A stretch of DNA of 64,000 nucleotides from Ophioderma brevispina (GCA_023653785.1 JAMKCH010044099.1:30253-94252), one strand, 5' to 3'. Positions 1-12,540 are shown, numbered from the stretch's first letter. Numbers and translations are program-made. The notes: a model not told the origin generated them from the sequence alone.

Positions 1-1849
1 AAGTGCATTGAAAAGCATAATGTGGCTCTTTGATTGCATCCTTAAGTTTATCGATAGCTTGAGTTTTGGTTCATGAAACAAAGTGCGCTGCGTTAAGCGG
101 CTCCTGCACATTTTCACAAACTGAAATTTCTTCAATTTGCTCTCAAATGATATCTAGGCCATTGGAACCAGAGATATATTTACACATAAAATAACATCCC
201 CCAACAGATCGGGATCATTGATATTAGATAAAGACATCCAGGTAATTTGTAGGCCACTTTTAAGTTTTTTTCCATACTTTAGTCAACAAATGTTCTATTA
301 CATGCATATTTTTGAACCCGTACTCACTGATATTAAAACCCAAAGGTTATAGACGATCAAACAGTGTGCCTAGCGTGGGAAACATGCATCGGCGGCGTGT
401 TCTTGTGTTAAACGCCATTTTCGTCGTCTAATGAATTTACGTCGCCGGCGACGTTAAATTATAAAATCGTTCTGTTTACCCATAAGGAAGCTGAGTTGGT
501 CTTAATCATTTCGGGTGAGTCTTTTTGATATCAAAGCCTTACAACCAGCAAACATATCGATTTTGAAAAATCTTTAGGGCGCCCATTTTTCAATGTGCCA
601 GTGTCTTTTAAACTATATCACCATTCCGGAACTCTTCTTTAGTCTACTTCAAAGCTGACTACTGGCCGGTATATACAAATATAAGCTGAAAAAATCCTTG
701 AAAATTCGGTCAAAAACGGTGCAGTAAAAGCCGAGTTTCATCTAGATGCATGTATACTGCTATCCAATAGCAACAAGTTCTTTGTTGTTTACCCATAAGA
801 AAGCGACTTTAGAAAAATTGTACTTGATTCACTACCAAGAAACGATCATTTTTAAGCAATATGGATCTCAATGCTATTAAAGATTCCGCTGAGGCTTTGC
901 AAACTACATGATATTGCCTTTTTTTACAACAAAACCAGTTGTTTTTTTAGTTTAAATTAAAAGTATGTTTTCCTGTTGCGATATTTTGTTCAATTCGTTG
1001 CCAATTCTCATTGGCAATATGATATCTCTGTAGGAAAAGATGATGTATAACTATCCATGTATGCAGATTTGGAGGACACTTATTTGTACTTTCTACACTG
1101 TTTTAATAACGCAATGCTTATGATCGATAGTCAGAAATGCACTTCCATGCAATTTGCATTGCCATTCCAATTTGCAAATCGATATGGTGAAAACAATTCA
1201 CACGGTAATTTGAAACACAGCTTAGAGTACGTAGTGCACATTCGAAATAAGTGCTCAGATAAAAGGATACAACTTCAATAAAAAAATGAGCAAACACCGA
1301 ATCAAAACCCATTTGAGTAAATAGAATCACGGATTCCTTAAAATAAACAAGGCCTTAAATAATTAAAATGACCTCTAATTTAGAACCTAACGAAGTATTA
1401 TTATAATACTACAAATAATGTATGGACTTCTGACGCAAATACTTATGAATGCACTGTGTTTGCCAAACGCCAATTATCAATAATATGTATACGCTCATTA
1501 TTATCACAATTGGTTGACTGTTCATACAGAGGGTGTTTAATGCGTAACGACATGGTCTTTTTCATGTATGATTTTTGTTGAGGCATTAACCTTTTTTATT
1601 TATGATTTTCCTACAAGGTAAAGTTAAAGTTGATAACAAAGTTAAGTTACCTGACTAAGCAATCCTCGCTGGTGGTTTAAGGGAATCACAGTTTGCGTGT
1701 AGAGTCGAGTGCCCTTTGCTTTAAAAGGCCGGACATTTGAGTACAGTGTACCTTTTCCCTTTCACACTGCTACTCTTGACAGCTTAACAATCCGAATGTC
1801 CTCTTTTTTTGGAAACCTCCCTACTCACCTTAAAAATTCTCCGTCCTTT
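1..1849. other. AT-rich spacer, no gene seen
   Basis: I see no convincing coding frame, RNA gene or mobile element here. Short open frames around 1.06-1.33 kb exist on both strands but have no recognisable family pattern and no splice context. Scattered T-runs and generic AT-rich sequence only. Confidence 0.6.
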
Positions 1850-2056
1850 CCATCATTTAAAGAGACATGAGGAGATTTCCAGAAAGAAGCGCCCACAATT
1901 TTTGCCCAACCCCGGTTTTTTCATATTTGGAATGCTTACCAATATATTAGATCACACCTGAAGTGAATAAGCCGAATACGTCGTCTTTATGTAATAAGAT
2001 GATGATTTAGTAGTTTCTGTCGTGCACGACAGAAAGTCAAAGCATTGTTTTCTATG
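1850..2056 (+). repeat. Dispersed repeat, copy 1
   Basis: About 200 bases that align by eye to 13515-13717 in the same orientation. Shared words include GCGCCCAC, CAATATATTA.ATCACACC, AAGCCGAA, TATGTAATAA and AGAAA.TC.AAGCAT. The copies differ by many substitutions and small indels, so this is an old interspersed family. No coding capacity is seen. The type of element is unknown. Confidence 0.6.
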
Positions 2057-2390
2057 GGGAACGATTACGATAGCAAGCAAGTTCAAAACAAGGTTTGCGG
2101 TTTTCTTTTGTACCTGTTTGTCCAATAAACCTTCGAAAGGTTCTCGGTAGGTGGTCTACAACCGATCCAGTGAAATTTGAGAGAAATTCGTATCCTAAAA
2201 AATCTCCTCCTGTCACTTTAAGGACTTGACGTGTTAGCGAATTACTCAATATAATTTTCTAGAATTCACATAATGGTATTTTCATTAGCCAAAGATAACA
2301 AGTTATTTGGCGCTTTTTTAAACCACACAAATCTATGGGAAAAGTAAAACAAATGATTCTTGAATCATCTAAAAAAACAAAAACGACTAC

Positions 2391-2898
2391 CCGGGATGCG
2401 AAACTATTTCCGTAGTTAACTTGTGTATTACAGTATCATCTTTGATAGCCACATTTCACTTAAAAACACATCATATTGGTTGTTTCTATTATTATGCGTA
2501 TCTATTGTATATACGCATGTATATTGAATTAAAATCCCCAATTCGCAAGCAAATCCCTAGCTAGTCTAGTAGTTAAGAATCATTCATAATCCTTACTGGT
2601 CGCAGGTTCGAACCCTGCTCTGCTCAATTTTGAGAAATTAATTTGTTCCGAATTTTGATGAAGTGAAGTAGACGAAGTCCGTCTATCTACCGGGTGTCGC
2701 AAAAAAAACAAAAGAAACCATAAACAAAAGAATGTGCTTGGAGAATGTGTATTGTTCAAAGACAACTAAAACAGTATTGTTGTTTTCATCGTGAAATATA
2801 GGCGCTTTTAGGGTTCTCTTTTTTAGACACCGGGTATTCAAGCTATAGTGTAATTTTACAAGTTAACTACGGAAAAAATATCGCGACCGGGCCGAGCA
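2391..2898. repeat. Inverted-repeat unit enclosing a tRNA-like head
   Basis: Arms of about 35-40 bases face each other at 2391-2432 and 2857-2898; both contain TTCCGTAGTTAACTTGT (direct on the left, complemented on the right), with further matches in the adjacent CCGG/GCGA region. The roughly 500-base unit contains the tRNA-like module at 2553-2629. It could be a MITE that captured a SINE, or a SINE lying between two copies of another repeat. Confidence 0.5.
2553..2629 (+). repeat. tRNA-like SINE head
   Basis: A box-like sequence TAGTCTAGTAGTTAAG at about 2562-2577 and a B box GGTTCGAACCC at 2604-2614, spaced as in pol III promoters of tRNA-derived SINEs. The 3' half reads as a T-arm (GCAGGTTCGAACCCTGC), but I cannot fold a full clean cloverleaf, so a functional tRNA is unlikely. 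The complementary strand translates to RAGFEPATS, a peptide commonly produced by tRNA-like repeats. Confidence 0.55.
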
Positions 2899-3009
2899 TG
2901 ATTTGCCGGTCGCTCGTTCGTTCGTGTGAGCCCAAAATCACAGTAGAAAATCCGTCTTTATACCAGCTGATAGTTTCATCGGCCAGGTTGATCAGGCCTA
3001 AGATTCCTC

Positions 3010-4455
3010 TTAGGGACTTGTAGGTGACTCATAATCATCTATGATATGGCTAATGGTTTGTGACTCTCCACAATCGTAGGTTGGTGAAAGTTCCACACCG
3101 ATCTTGTGAAGGCTTTGTACGGCCAATGCCAGTTCTGAGTCACGAGTTGAGGTTGACCCATGCTTTCCTATCAAGGTCACAGCCTTTAGGCTTACTAGAT
3201 GGGCTGTCCACAAACTCTCTAGGTTCAAGGTAGAGGATGACCATTGCTCAGCCCATCTGTCATTGATCCAGGATGATCGATAGGGATACTGCGACTGCAT
3301 TGTCATGGATTGAGTAGCAAAGTGATTCCGTGGAATTCTCTGATCCTCAAAGGGTGTTGGCGGGGGATAAGGCTACCAGGTTCATCACACTTCAAGACAG
3401 AATTGGAAGATATTCTACAGGCGTTGCCAAAAGGCAACCACTAACAAGTCTCATTGCATGATCCAGAACGCAGGATGTATGTAAAGTGTCCAAAGATGCA
3501 CCCCATCCAGTTCCTGCGAGTCTTCTGAGGAGGTTGACACGAGACTGCGTCTTGGCGGCGACTGCCTTGGTGTGTTAATTGAAAGTATCCGTTATGACGC
3601 CAAGGTACTTCGGTGTTGGGTCGTGTGACAGTTTATCTCTATCTACAGTAATGTTAAGTTCTCTTTTGTGCATCGATTTGCAAGGTGAAAACGTAACAGA
3701 GCTGACGGTCTTGGGTTTGCTGAGTTCAAGTGCCATCGGTGGGAAAAAATTGCTTACAGAGATTGGGTCTTTCTGCAACACTGTTTCTAAGGCCTCAAAG
3801 GAATCAGCAGCTATTCCAAGTGCCGTATCGTCTGCGTAGGAGTACTGCGAACAATCTCCCTTTGGCATATCTGAGACGTAAATGTTGAAAAGACTGGGTA
3901 CCAGGACAGAACCTTGTGGGATACCGTTCCGAAGTTTGCGTTTTCTACTGTATTGCCCATCTGATGTCTCCAGGACGAAAGATCTCTCTTTGATGTGAAC
4001 CATTATGAACGTGATAAGCTTGATATCAGGGAGGATTTTGAGTAGCTTGAGACCTCGATGCCAGACTGTATCATGCGCAGCAGTTAGATCTATGTAGATT
4101 GCTCCAAACTTGTGCTTCTTCCGGAAGGCTGTCTCGATGTCATTAACTAATCTTGGTACCTGATGATCAGTTGTTGATTTACCTCTTCGAAATTCAGCTT
4201 GGGGCGGGGTATATTTGCCTCGACCGTATCATTGATCCTACCGAGTATCAATCTCTCAAGCAGCTTATAGATATGAGATAGCAGCGAGATAGCTCTATAA
4301 CTCTTGGGCTCATTTGCTGGTTTCTTGGCTTCAGGGTTGCAGGGATTGCAATGATTGGTGACGGGCGGGAACGTTTGTCGAAACATGGTGAACAGCATCT
4401 CGGCTGCGGCTGCTAGATTTAGAAATGGATCCCATCTGTTGAGAAGATTATCCTA
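3010..4455 (-). pseudogene. Decayed LINE reverse transcriptase (non-LTR retrotransposon)
   Basis: Pieces of a non-LTR retrotransposon polymerase run in order on the minus strand. At 4455-4150 lies the N-terminal RT part with KSYRAISLLSHIYKLLERL, the usual SYRPISLL..YKL.ER block. At 4003-3575 comes GIPQGSVLVPSLFNIYVSDMP split across the GxPQGS motif, then YADDTALG, the catalytic palm box, and the PKYLGV block. At 3306-3010 a C-terminal segment ends with a Cys-Gly-Glu..H motif (YDCGESQTISHI) like the zinc-knuckle tail of Jockey/I-type elements. Frames change between blocks and the finger domain (near 4150-4190) lacks its expected FRKGRS-type residues, so the copy is dead. No endonuclease domain is seen upstream, so it is 5' truncated. 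Clade assignment within LINEs is uncertain. Confidence 0.85.
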
Positions 4456-5150
4456 TTAACTAAAAAGCATGAATATTTAAGTAGGTACAGTTCAAATAAC
4501 CATATAACACGCATTTCTGACACCGGGATTTCTGACACCATGAATTTTATATCTTCATACAGAGTTGTCCGTGAGCAACCATTGAATGTTGGTCAACGCA
4601 GGTTAGTGCCACTAGTTGTAGCTGACAAGATAACCTATCTGAGGCATTCACAAATGGGCTCTGTCTTACAGCTATAACTGGCACTTGTTTTATAAAGAAA
4701 ACAAAGGCAGAAATTCCCCTTTTAAATCTTTTATTTAGTGATGTCGTGTTAACAGGTAACAATTGTTCAATTGTCAATTTAAAAGACAAATCAAGAGCAA
4801 AACATATTCATACAAGACTTTATTTTCATTTATCCCTTTAAAATAGAGTAGGAAAAAATTGCATGACTTCGATTCACTACTTTGGCTGAATCAGGATCGG
4901 CAGATGGTAATCCGACAAACACAATGTAAGCTTTTGTATTGAGTCATCGGTTCTTTCACTTTTTTTTTCATTTAGACCACCAATTGTGTAAAATCATGTA
5001 CCCCAGGATACTGTTATCCTGAATTTATGATGTACTCATGTTTGTGATCTACTCGGTTCGATCAGCTGACGGGTTGAAGTCGAAGCGCGGGCACCCGCTA
5101 GTTTAAATACGATTTGTTACAGCTGCTCCTTCGTTATTCACAAAACTGGG
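4456..5150. other. Spacer, no gene seen
   Basis: No feature supported. A short imperfect direct duplication (TTTCTGACACC) sits near 4510-4540. Confidence 0.5.
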
Positions 5151-5201
5151 AAGCTACGCAGATACCTGAACGCAGAAAATACATGCCGATTTCCAATGTA
5201 T

Positions 5202-5375
5202 AGAAATACTCTGCTGACTTACCAGATTCTGTCTGGTATGGCTCCTACTTATGTTTTTGACCTTCTGTCTCATTATACTCCTCCAAAGCATAACAGCTTG
5301 ATGAAGAGGTGTTTGTACCTATAGTCTGGAATGACCTGCACTCTATTATTGTACAATTTCACAATTCCAATCACC
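5202..5375 (+). pseudogene. LINE 3' coding fragment
   Basis: The frame 5202-5324 reads RNTLLTYQILSGMAPTYVFD followed by LLSHYTPP, which matches the conserved C-terminal region of CR1/Jockey-type LINE polymerases (L..TYK.L.G.AP.YL..LL..Y.P). After a stop at 5322 another frame gives VWNDLHSII, the usual P.LWN.LP..I block. Only the C-terminus remains. It is on the strand opposite to the RT copy at 3.0-4.45 kb, so it is a separate insertion. Confidence 0.65.
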
Positions 5376-5617
5376 GCACTTGTTTAATTTGTGATATTAC
5401 TTGAGGCATGTTTTCCCATATATTGTGTGTTTATCTCATTGTTCCAATATTTGATTATGTATAGAAGCCACGTGGACGTGGGATGTAGAAGTCTTTTCAA
5501 TGGATGATCGAACAAAATAATTCGACGTTTCGCATACCAAGTACACTCATCGCGTATGATGCACACGGTCCCACGAGAGGATCTGGATATTTAAGATAGA
5601 TGAGATTATATTAGAAG

Positions 5618-5692
5618 ATAGATATATATATATATATATAATATATATATATGATATATGGTAATATATATATATATATGATATATATGTCG
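5618..5692. repeat. AT dinucleotide microsatellite
   Basis: Interrupted (TA)n tract with GATATATG interruptions. Confidence 0.9.
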
Positions 5693-6059
5693 GGGGTTCT
5701 GATACTGTCGAAATCAGCATAAATGCTAGTTCTGAGAAAAACGGCGTTTGAAAGTTGCGTTACTTATGAATGCGTGTATTAAATGAAATCAAAGGAAAAG
5801 GCTATTTTAAGTGGTGTATGTTAAAAACATGAATGGTTTATAACTGAGACAGATTAAAATCCAAGAAAAACAAATGTTTTCCTATTCAAATGTTTTTTTT
5901 TTTTTCGCCCATAATGTGGTTCGATTATTGTTCAAACCACAAAAATGTTTGATTCGCTGTGCTCTGAGGAGTCGAATACGTATTCGACTGCATTGAAAAA
6001 CCTTGATTTTTAATGTTGGATGGTGAGATTACTATAGCTACGGGTTTTAATTTTAAAAT

Positions 6060-6245
6060 GAGATGCCGATGATGCCACGATGATAAGGAATACGATGGCG
6101 TGATGATGGTGGCAATAACGATGAAATAAGGAAAAATCGAGCTTTGACGACGACAATGATGCTAATGATCGATGATGATGATGATGTTGTTGAATGGATG
6201 ATGATGATGCTGATGATGATGATGGACGACGACGACGATGACGAT
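6060..6245. repeat. GAT/GAC trinucleotide-rich tract
   Basis: Dense GATGAT and GACGAC repeats, clearest at 6160-6242. No coding frame around it is supported. Confidence 0.8.
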
Positions 6246-8713
6246 GTCTAGTGCATTGTGTATGTTACAAACATTGCAAATTTGTATACAAACGACTTCC
6301 ATAAGCGGTTAAAGTGGGAACATTCACTGTTGCATTATCGTTCGTGTAAAATATTCGCAGACTGACCACGGATGACCAACGATTCAGAAAATTACAACTC
6401 TAACAAATTGGCTCCTTAAAATTAATATCTTGAATATTCGCCAATATGTTTTAACTCTTTTTTGCAGAAAAAAACAAATTTCTGATTAAATTACGTTTAG
6501 AAGGAACCCAAACATTGTAGTGCATGTATAAAAATAATAAATAGTATGACATGTTGTAACACCAATAAATAATGGCTAGAACTGTTCAAAACTTGAGCCA
6601 CTCCTGAAATATTTAAAAATTGTACTGGAATGTTTCATAACTCAAAGATTTTGGAGGATAAAATGTCTAATTTCTCGTTTTTCTTAAATTTCTCATTACA
6701 TATATTGTTCCTATCTTAAACAGTAATCTACAAATCTCTTTAAATATATCCCAACCGAACACGAATTCACATTAAATGGGTAATATACTCATAAAATCTA
6801 ACACCATCTAAACAATTTGGAGAGCACTAACGCTTATCCAACACTTTCCCAAGAAAATATCAATTTGTTCTGAAAGGCGGGTTGTTTTAAATGTTATATA
6901 TAGTATTATTTAGTTTGCAGAATTTCAAAGTTAACATCAAAGAAAATCAATTTTCGCATATGGTTACAGTTTTTGTAACACGGTTACTAAGGGTGGGGTG
7001 TTAAACACCCCAAGAATCCATTATTATAAAGCAATATATAATGATGGTTCGATGTTTGGTATACCCGTTGATTAGCATTGGTCCACCCGTTTTCTACTGC
7101 TTCCCACATACACCTATATGCGTCACAATGACGTCAAAGATCACACACGTTGTCAAAAGTGGTCATTTTCCACATACAGACATCAGAGTATAAAATTATA
7201 AAATGAAAAAATATGGATTTTCCTTGCGGTTTTTGGCCCCAAATGATATGGGAAAATGACTAGTTTTTAATCAACATATAGATTTAGAGCCATAACCGTG
7301 CACATATTTAAACAAATGAACTAATACCTAAAGGTAATGCGGTCTATCATTTATTAAGGCGAATAATTCCTCGATGGGTCGGAAAACTAAATAAAGGCGG
7401 CCATTATTTTTTATTTTTTTCCCAGCCCCGAGGATACATTATGAGCCCATAGATGATACTACCAGGACATCGCGCCGGATAAGGAAGAAGACTCCCTCTT
7501 AGTTTTTCATGAAACGGATGAACGTGAAATGTTTTGCATATAAAGTGACATGCTCAAAGTTTCCTTTTTTTTTTTTTTTTTTAAATTTGATCAGAAAACA
7601 TAAATTTTCCCCAAAAGTCTTTTTAAGGTAAATTTATAAACAGGCTTCAATGGATATTAAAATTTCCATATTTAAAGCCTTTCCCACGCCAATAACCAAA
7701 ATGCCGCTTTGCAAGGCTGTGCGCTATATGATTTAGTATCAAATATATGTGAGTGGCGTTCTGGTTGCTGGGGTGGAAAGACCTCATTTTTGTATTTTTT
7801 GTTTTCCCCTGGGGGGCCGGAACACTAAATGGAATTGCAAAAACAACAACGAACTTTTTTTACATACAAACCATACTATATCACTAATATGGTAAGGCAT
7901 GCTATCTACCAAGGGCTATCTGGTCAGTAGCCTTGGATGAGCACAATGTTAACAACAGCTGACCCATGCACTCCATGGGTAATCATAATCATACTCAAAA
8001 CCAGGGGAGTATTGCTCATACATAGTGAAGGGACTATTGAACTGCGCCATGGGAATAATTTTTATTTAGCTCATAGTTAGTTAACTTTGCTCATGATATA
8101 AATTATCGCGGTCATGGGCCATTGGTTGTATTCCATAGTTTTTCTTCTTGGTTTGGAGACGGTTATATAAATCCAATCTTAGCAGTACATAATATAAGCT
8201 AATATAGTATTGGGGTATTGTTATAAAGGGCGTGGCCTCATTAGCCTCTTTGTAGTCCTTATGAAGGACAAAAGGTTCTACCTATAGGCGTCACTTACAA
8301 CAAGCTCCATGACAAAGGGCAGCTAGGGGCAACATTCCATGTTTTCTTCTTCATATAAGTAATCAATGGTCATTGAATGGGAGCACGCTAAGCTTTGCTT
8401 TTTTCCAGAGAGTCATGCCCCTTAAGTTTCTCAGACTTTCTCATTTTTTTCTTTTTTTTTTTTCGTACAAGTGTATTTTGGGGGAGAAAAAACAACCTTC
8501 CGTAATGATAAAGTCGTTTGTCAAACACCACTCAAAATTGATGGTGAAATTAACTATTTTGATTATAGAGTAACCTCCTTCTCCTCCTTTATCCGGCGAT
8601 TCTTTCCTATTCTATTAACTAAAAAACTTGATTTTATTTTTTTTTTTTGTATCGGTTTTAATTTTAATATGCCTTATGTGTATTTTGTATGCTCATAATG
8701 AATAAATGATAAG

Positions 8714-8787
8714 AAATGCATTCGCGCTCTTATTGCAGAATAATTGCGAAACTGACCAATCAGAATGCTGCATTTCAATAATGGTAT
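8714..8787 (+). repeat. Short MITE-like repeat, copy 1
   Basis: Words ATGCATTC.CG, TTATTGCAGAATAAT, GACCAATCA and TGCATTT.AATAATGG occur in the same order as in the complement of 45756-45835. In the other copy the element contains a CCCATTATT/AATAATGGG stem. Probably one small non-autonomous family. Confidence 0.5.
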
Positions 8788-8991
8788 AGCATAGGAGTAT
8801 AAACACTCACCCACCAATCGACTTCGACGCAAACCCCGGTGAGGGTGCTCCATTCACATTTGTTTCGCCAAACTTAGCAGAAGGATGTGAAATAATTATA
8901 GGAACACTTAACGAAAGTTTTTAAACGTTTTGCGTTACGCGTAAATATTTCCCAGGGGTGGTACTCCCTCCCCTTGGGTAATAACGGAGGA

Positions 8992-9394
8992 TTAAAGACC
9001 ACTACCAGTGGTTTATCAGAAAGAGTCAAATATTTCAAATTTGTGCAGAATAGCTTAAAAAGTGAAGGATAAGTCTGTTAAGTAATTCTCATAAAGTACT
9101 TTTTTCCAACTGACGAATAGACGAAAAGAAAGAAAAATGGCAGTTCTCTAATATAACTAATTCTCCCCATTCATTTACGTGTTGAGTAAGTGTCCGAACG
9201 GAGAGCAATGACTAAAATCTCAGATTTTTTTTTTTTAATTTTTAAAAGCATATCCACAAATTTTTGCAGAGCATGTTAGGATACCGTATACTTGTTACAG
9301 ACATGCAAAAAATTCTGATTTTGATGATTTTTTTTTCGATTTTGTTTTTTTGTCTCCTCTCCCGATTTAAGCAAATCACTGATAGTGCCTTTAA
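8992..9394 (+). mobile_element. TTAA-flanked MITE, copy 1
   Basis: A 403-base unit with terminal inverted repeats: the left end begins TTAAAGACCACTACCAGTGG and the right end, complemented, reads TTAAAGGCACTATCAGTGAT. The interior aligns over most of its length to the complement of 16490-16853 (shared GAATAGCTTAAAA, GTGAAGGATAAGTCTGT, AAGTGTCCG.ACGGA, CTTGTTACA.ACATGCAAAAA). TTAA is the target of piggyBac-type transposases, which makes that superfamily a candidate, but no transposase is present. The short open frames at 9242-9515 lie inside it and are shadows. Confidence 0.7.
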
Positions 9395-10933
9395 TGTCAC
9401 TATGGGCCCCCCAAAAATATAGTATATTTGGTGTATTTGTACAAATGTTAAAACTACAAAACTTGGAAAATTCTTTTTTCCACGACGCACAGACCGTATG
9501 CTTCAATAAGTACAAGTAACATATTAAAACACAAAAAACTTAAAATGTGAAATAACATGACCATCCCTCATGAAGTATAGAAAGGTAAATTTCACCGATT
9601 TCCTTAAATCTTATAGACCTATTTCGATTTTTGATCGCTGAAGTGGGCAATCTTGTCCCCCAGCGAATACGTATTCGTGCACAATTTATCTGTGTGCCCC
9701 TTTGAGATCTTTGGCACCAAAGCTATCGATGCGTATTCGATTGTTTAATGTGAAACGACCCGTTTTAATTACAAGATGCGTGTTTTCGGAACTGCGCCTA
9801 TTTTGGTTAGGAGATAGATGGTTTTTCACTTTATTTTTGAGTACCATTAAAGAGGCTAAAATGGCATCCAGAATCACTATTACCTCAATTTGACCAAAAT
9901 CCGATTCGCAAAACTATGCGTGACCATCGACGATATATAAATATCCCCCTGTCTTATTTGTTATGTTATTTCTTGAATTATAGCATATATCCCTGTATTT
10001 TTTCAATCCTAATACGGCTACTCTAATAGCTAATCGTGATATAGTGTCCCGGTCCCACCTGATTGTGTATACAATATGGTATATGTGCCATCTCTGGTCA
10101 GATCAGTCCAGCGGCCCAATGATTCATGAAAAATATTATTTTGACGTTCAGTATGCTCACGAATCGGATTGGAGGATCGCGAATATTTTAATACTGCTTG
10201 CTTTAAATTTAAATGGAGTTGGCAATCTGATTGGCGGATGGGCGGTATAAATATGTCCGCGAGAGATTTTGAAGTAAGTTTGGATCTTAAATTTCATTTA
10301 GAGCCTAACTTTATCAAAGGAGCAGTAATTGGAATCAATTTGGTGTTGAACTAATCTAATTTAACTCTGAACTGGAATTCAAGAGGATGGCCAATTACTT
10401 TACTTATGGCGAAATGCTGCATTTAAATGATGAGCAGAAATTTATACTGTGTATGAACTAGTTTTCCCTCTACCACCAAGTCTCCTACTTTATGGCAAAC
10501 AATGGAAAAAAACCTCTATTTGCCCGCTCGGATTCACTTCTCCGTACAACGAGACTTTCCTCTATATACAACCCACACCCCGGGATCCTGGATATATATA
10601 CCCCCGGCCCGGAGTAAGCCTCATCGCCTCGGGGTGCTGTATATCATCTCTTCGCCGAAGCTGAAAATATTACTATAGTCTTTGGGGAACAAGTAGTTCT
10701 GTGGGGGAATAGGCCGCACAAGCAGTAAAATAATAACAACTCGTAGGGTAAGCAAAGTCAGACCCGTGACAGTCTAGTTACAATATGAGCGTAAACATGA
10801 CAATATTCTTCAGCGAGTTTTTTTTCAATGTTGCATCATCAATCATCTCAACATCTAATGATACATTAAGACTACCCACACATCACGCGTAAGTAGGCAA
10901 ATTTCAATGACAACCCAAGTGATTTCATGCTAG
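9395..10933. other. Spacer upstream of the GPCR, no gene seen
   Basis: No gene recognised. A short CCGG/CCCGG-rich patch lies at 10570-10640. I could not identify a promoter for the GPCR or an upstream exon supplying its missing start codon. Confidence 0.5.
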
Positions 10934-10936
10934 TAA

Positions 10937-12027
10937 CGAAAGCGAAAGTTGTACACATCTTGGAACACCGTCGTCTTGACCAATCCAGACGCGGCTTCTG
11001 TTTGGCTCTACACAAAGACGGAGATAATTGTGTATTTCAGCACTTTCTCAGTCATTTCTACCATCGGAATTGCTGGTAACTTGGCTTTCTTTGTTATGCT
11101 CTCCAGGGTGCCAAGAATGAAAACGTCCGTTAACATTTACCTCGCTAACCTGGCCGCAGCTGATACAGTATATCTTTTTGTTAACATATTCTACTATGCT
11201 AGCGTCTTTCTGCATTCCCCAATAAAGGAAAACATACCGTTTCGAGGGAAGACGAGCTGTTTTATGATATTTGCACTGGCACTACTCGCTTACTACGCGT
11301 CAGTTGCAATTGTTACCTTAATGTCTCTTGATCGCTTTCTTGCCATCTGCCACCCTTTACGACATCGGTATGTGAAAGGTAAAAAACGAGCTGTCAAACT
11401 GCTTTCGACTGCGTGGATACTATGTCTTGGCCCTACTACTCTGTCAACCTTACAAAATGGTAATAACACGGAACTCTGCATTAAGTGGCCCAAACAAGAC
11501 CTCTACCAGAATCTCCCAGAGAAAATTAACCTCTGTTTGGAAGTTTCATCGGGAAGATCTTTAAATATAATCACACCAACCGTCTTTCTATCAGCATTCT
11601 TTTTACCAATGATCACTAATGCTTTTATGTACGCCAGGATAATTGCTGCCCTGGGTATTAAAAAACGTTCCATTAGCAGCTCCACCAATACAACAAACCA
11701 AATTCAACTTCGTAATCAAGTCACTCGAACTTTGGTTATCACAGGGGTGTTGTTCTTTATTCTACAACTCCCTTCACGATTAAATACTATGGATATTTTG
11801 CTACGAAACGCAATCGGAAGACATTCTTAGGCGATAAGTTTAAAGCAATACTTGTGACTACTGATCGCATCCTACTTTTAATAAATTCCGCCTCAAACAG
11901 CCTTATTTATATATTCTCTAGTACCCATTACAGGAAAAGTTTCTGCCGGACATTTACCTGTAGGAATGCCAATAAAGACGACATTCCACTTGGAACGGTG
12001 TCCGGCGTCACGGGAACCACTCATTAA
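10937..12027 (+). pseudogene. Class A (rhodopsin-like) peptide-type GPCR, frameshifted
   Basis: An intronless seven-helix receptor. TM1 carries IAGNLAFF (Asn 1.50), TM2 LAAAD (Asp 2.50), a Cys before TM3, the TM3 end SLDRFLAICHPLRHR (DRF in place of DRY), a Cys in loop 2 (TELCIKW), TM5 with LPMITNAFMYARI, and TM6 FFILQLPSRL. The open frame then stops at 11828. Moving to the frame two bases on, from about 11780, restores YYGYFATKR, loop 3 and TM7 with NSASNSLIYIF (the NPxxY position) plus a Cys-containing tail ending at TAA 12025. One indel therefore splits the gene between TM6 and TM7. There is also no in-frame ATG before TM1: an in-frame stop lies at 10934 and the first ATG falls after TM1. 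Either the first exon is elsewhere or this is a pseudogene. The TM3 and TM6 patterns suit neuropeptide receptors; the ligand is unknown. Confidence 0.85.
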
Positions 12028-12191
12028 ATATTAGCCATTAAAACAAAAGAAACATAATTAAGTGCAATGCAGAATCTCACTTGTACATCATTTTTCATTG
12101 AGGATTCTTCAGGTTCCTCAATGGATTCTTTAAGTTCCTACATCTAATTGTATTGAGGTAGTTTCAGAACTCAATCATCAGTCGGTTCCGC

Positions 12192-12366
12192 CCGGTGTAA
12201 AAGGATATATGGTCCGCCCAGAGCCATAGTCCGGGCTCCATAGACGACAACGGAATAAAGCGTGAAACTAATGTTGCGTGAAGAGTCAACTTAATCGAGT
12301 GCCCTATTCTTCACCGTTGTATGGTGACTATGAAGTTCCGGGGACCATATCTTCCTGCCACACCGG
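12192..12366 (-). mobile_element. Palindromic MITE family 1, copy A
   Basis: Ends are inverted: CCGGTGTAAAAGGA then ATATGGTCC on the left, and GGACCATATC then CCACACCGG on the right. The core has CAACGGAATAAAGCGTGAAAC, followed by TAATGTTGCGTGAAGAGTCA and AGTGCCCTATTCTTCACCGT. It is in the opposite orientation to copies B, C and D. It overlaps the first part of a 161-residue open frame starting at 12278, which I regard as non-coding. Confidence 0.75.
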
Positions 12367-12540
12367 TTCTTTCAGTCGTTTTATGCTCTTAACAATGAAA
12401 TACGGTTTCACGCCAGGAGCCATCGGTCAGCGGCGCGGAGGTGGCGCGGAGGCGTTTGAAGTCGTTCCCTCTATGTTTTTATCCCCCGGATTGAAAAGCC
12501 GAGGGGATATATTATGTCCTGTGGTGTATGATGTGTGTGT

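Larger units (their letters stand above)
5376..8700. other. AT-rich spacer with microsatellites, no gene seen
   Basis: No coding region recognised. It holds an AT microsatellite (about 5618-5692), a GAT/GAC-rich tract (about 6060-6245), a poly-T run (7566-7582) and generic AT-rich DNA. Short open frames at 8373-8698 are T-rich and unconvincing. Confidence 0.5.

Noticed and set aside
2580..2765. 61-codon minus frame containing RAGFEPATS
   Set aside because: This peptide is the translated complement of a tRNA-like B box and is a common false gene; the region is a SINE head.
9242..9515. Two overlapping minus frames of about 80 codons
   Set aside because: They lie mostly within the TTAA-flanked MITE, whose other copy does not keep the frame.
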